Made by a program: the position numbers and the translations under genes. The notes below the pieces were generated by a model that had not been told where the DNA came from, searched no databases, and saw only the letters and a list, made by a program, of their open reading frames with translations. A DNA stretch of 6,160 bases from Legionellaceae bacterium. GTDB lineage: Bacteria > Pseudomonadota > Gammaproteobacteria > Legionellales > Legionellaceae. The DNA is taken from assembly GCA_947470005.1 (NCBI GenBank), contig CANISA010000097.1, positions 1 through 6,160 of the forward strand. The letters run 5' to 3'. Below, piece after piece: positions 5,909 through 6,160 of this stretch (positions are counted from its first letter, which is position 1; the number at the start of each line of letters is the position of its first letter).

Positions 5909-5944
5909 TAACCCTCATCAGCCCTGTCGGGCTGATGAGGGTTA
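5909..5944 (+). terminator. Perfect 16-bp stem-loop ending the rpsB-tsf-pyrH-frr operon
   Basis: TAACCCTCATCAGCCC (5909-5924) and its exact complement GGGCTGATGAGGGTTA (5929-5944) pair around a TGTC loop, 28 bases after the frr stop. The stem is very stable, but it is followed by GATAAAAG on the plus strand and is not followed by a T run on the minus strand either. It is therefore an atypical intrinsic terminator or a mRNA 3'-end stabiliser, possibly acting with Rho. Its core TCAGCCC/GGGCTGA is shared with the hairpin after rpsB. A weaker TCGTT/AACGA hairpin (5888-5892 with 5900-5904) precedes it. Confidence 0.65.
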
Positions 5945-6096
5945 GATAAAAGTAGTTCAGTCGCTTCAGCCTTGTTGTATCACCTTCTGTAACGTGATGG
6001 TATGCTTTTGTCATAATATACGCCTCACGAATGAATTTTAGGAAATTGTCTTTAAAACATCTTGCAATTTAAATTAAGAAGATCATGCTATAGAGC
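5945..6096. other. Gene-free spacer between the frr hairpin and the right-hand open frame
   Basis: I see no gene in this 152-base stretch on either strand. It is AT-rich towards its right end. Possible promoter elements for the next frame are CATAAT (6012-6017), without a good -35, and TTGTCA (6008-6013). A perfect 10-base palindrome AATTTAAATT occupies 6066-6075. A short hairpin, CATGCT/AGCATG (6084-6089 with 6094-6099, loop ATAG), covers the start codon of the next frame. If that frame belongs to an insertion sequence, the left terminal inverted repeat and the TA target site should lie in this spacer; I could not identify them because the other end is outside the window. Confidence 0.35.
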
Positions 6097-6099
6097 ATG
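6084..6099. repeat. Inverted repeat CATGCT-ATAG-AGCATG over the start codon of the right-hand frame
   Basis: Six-base arms at 6084-6089 and 6094-6099 flank a four-base loop. In RNA the hairpin would hide the ATG, which forms the last three bases of the right arm. In DNA it could be an operator. Six pairs can occur by chance, so the function is open. Confidence 0.35.
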
Positions 6100-6160
6100 A
6101 ACAAACTCACCCTGACACCCGCTGAAATTATTGCCTTGAAACAAGCGCATCGCGCTTGCA
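6097..6160 (+). CDS. Start of an open frame resembling an IS630-type transposase N-terminus, cut by the window edge
   Basis: Twenty-one codons are visible from an ATG at 6097 (the first part reads MNKLTLTPAEIIALKQAH). The pattern LT-x-x-E-x-x-x-LKQAHR at the very N-terminus matches my memory of IS630-family transposases, in which it begins the helix-turn-helix that binds the element's ends. The stretch is too short for certainty, and any HTH-type regulator beginning with an LTPAE-like helix would be an alternative. No good ribosome site precedes the ATG, only a distant AAGAAG (6077-6082), and the start lies inside a small hairpin. That would fit the low translation usual for transposases. An upstream ATG at 6085 meets a stop after two codons, which fixes the start at 6097. 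Confidence 0.45.
   Translation, partial: MNKLTLTPAEIIALKQAHRAC

Noticed and set aside
5978..5999. Short inverted repeat ATCAC/GTGAT with a 10-base loop
   Set aside because: Only five or six pairs with a long loop, which is easily produced by chance; no poly-T or gene end is nearby.
1..6160. CRISPR array, tRNA or rRNA genes, phage genes or defence system
   Set aside because: No regularly spaced repeats, no cloverleaf-like or rRNA sequence and no such proteins were found on either strand.

Overview
The window is chromosomal housekeeping DNA from a gammaproteobacterium. Every recognisable protein resembles its E. coli or Legionella-type counterpart, and the rpsB-tsf-pyrH-frr order is the usual bacterial one. 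The moderate base composition, the fumarylacetoacetase and the family of the small membrane protein would fit a Legionellales-like lineage. That placement is an inference and cannot be fixed from the sequence alone.

Layout from left to right. Positions 1-883 on the minus strand hold the N-terminal 294 residues of asparaginyl-tRNA synthetase (asnS); its C-terminal third lies outside the window. A 148-base divergent intergenic region (884-1031) carries both start regions. On the plus strand, 1032-1451 encodes a small four-helix membrane protein that is interrupted in frame by a TGA at 1233-1235. This splits it into a 67-residue and a 70-residue reading frame. One base after the second half begins fahA (1453-2730), a complete fumarylacetoacetase that performs the last step of tyrosine catabolism.

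Five bases after the fahA stop there is a convincing promoter with an extended -10 and a GC-rich discriminator. It is followed by a structured leader of about 92 nt and then the translation/nucleotide block. This block is rpsB (ribosomal protein S2), a 13-bp hairpin that looks like an attenuator, tsf (EF-Ts), pyrH (UMP kinase, ATGA overlap with tsf) and frr (ribosome recycling factor, 8-nt overlap with pyrH). The tight overlaps in the tsf-pyrH-frr part point to one transcript with translational coupling.

After frr a perfect 16-bp stem-loop ends the operon. A gene-free stretch of about 215 bases follows. The last 64 bases open a new reading frame whose first 21 residues resemble the N-terminus of IS630-type transposases. 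In many gammaproteobacteria uppS-cdsA-dxr comes next, so synteny is broken here, possibly by a mobile element.

No undescribed multi-gene system is visible. The points most worth a second look are the in-frame TGA replacing an expected Trp codon in the membrane-protein gene, the structured rpsB leader, the related TCAGCCC-core hairpins behind rpsB and frr, a divergent two-residue insertion in EF-Ts, and the break in synteny after frr.
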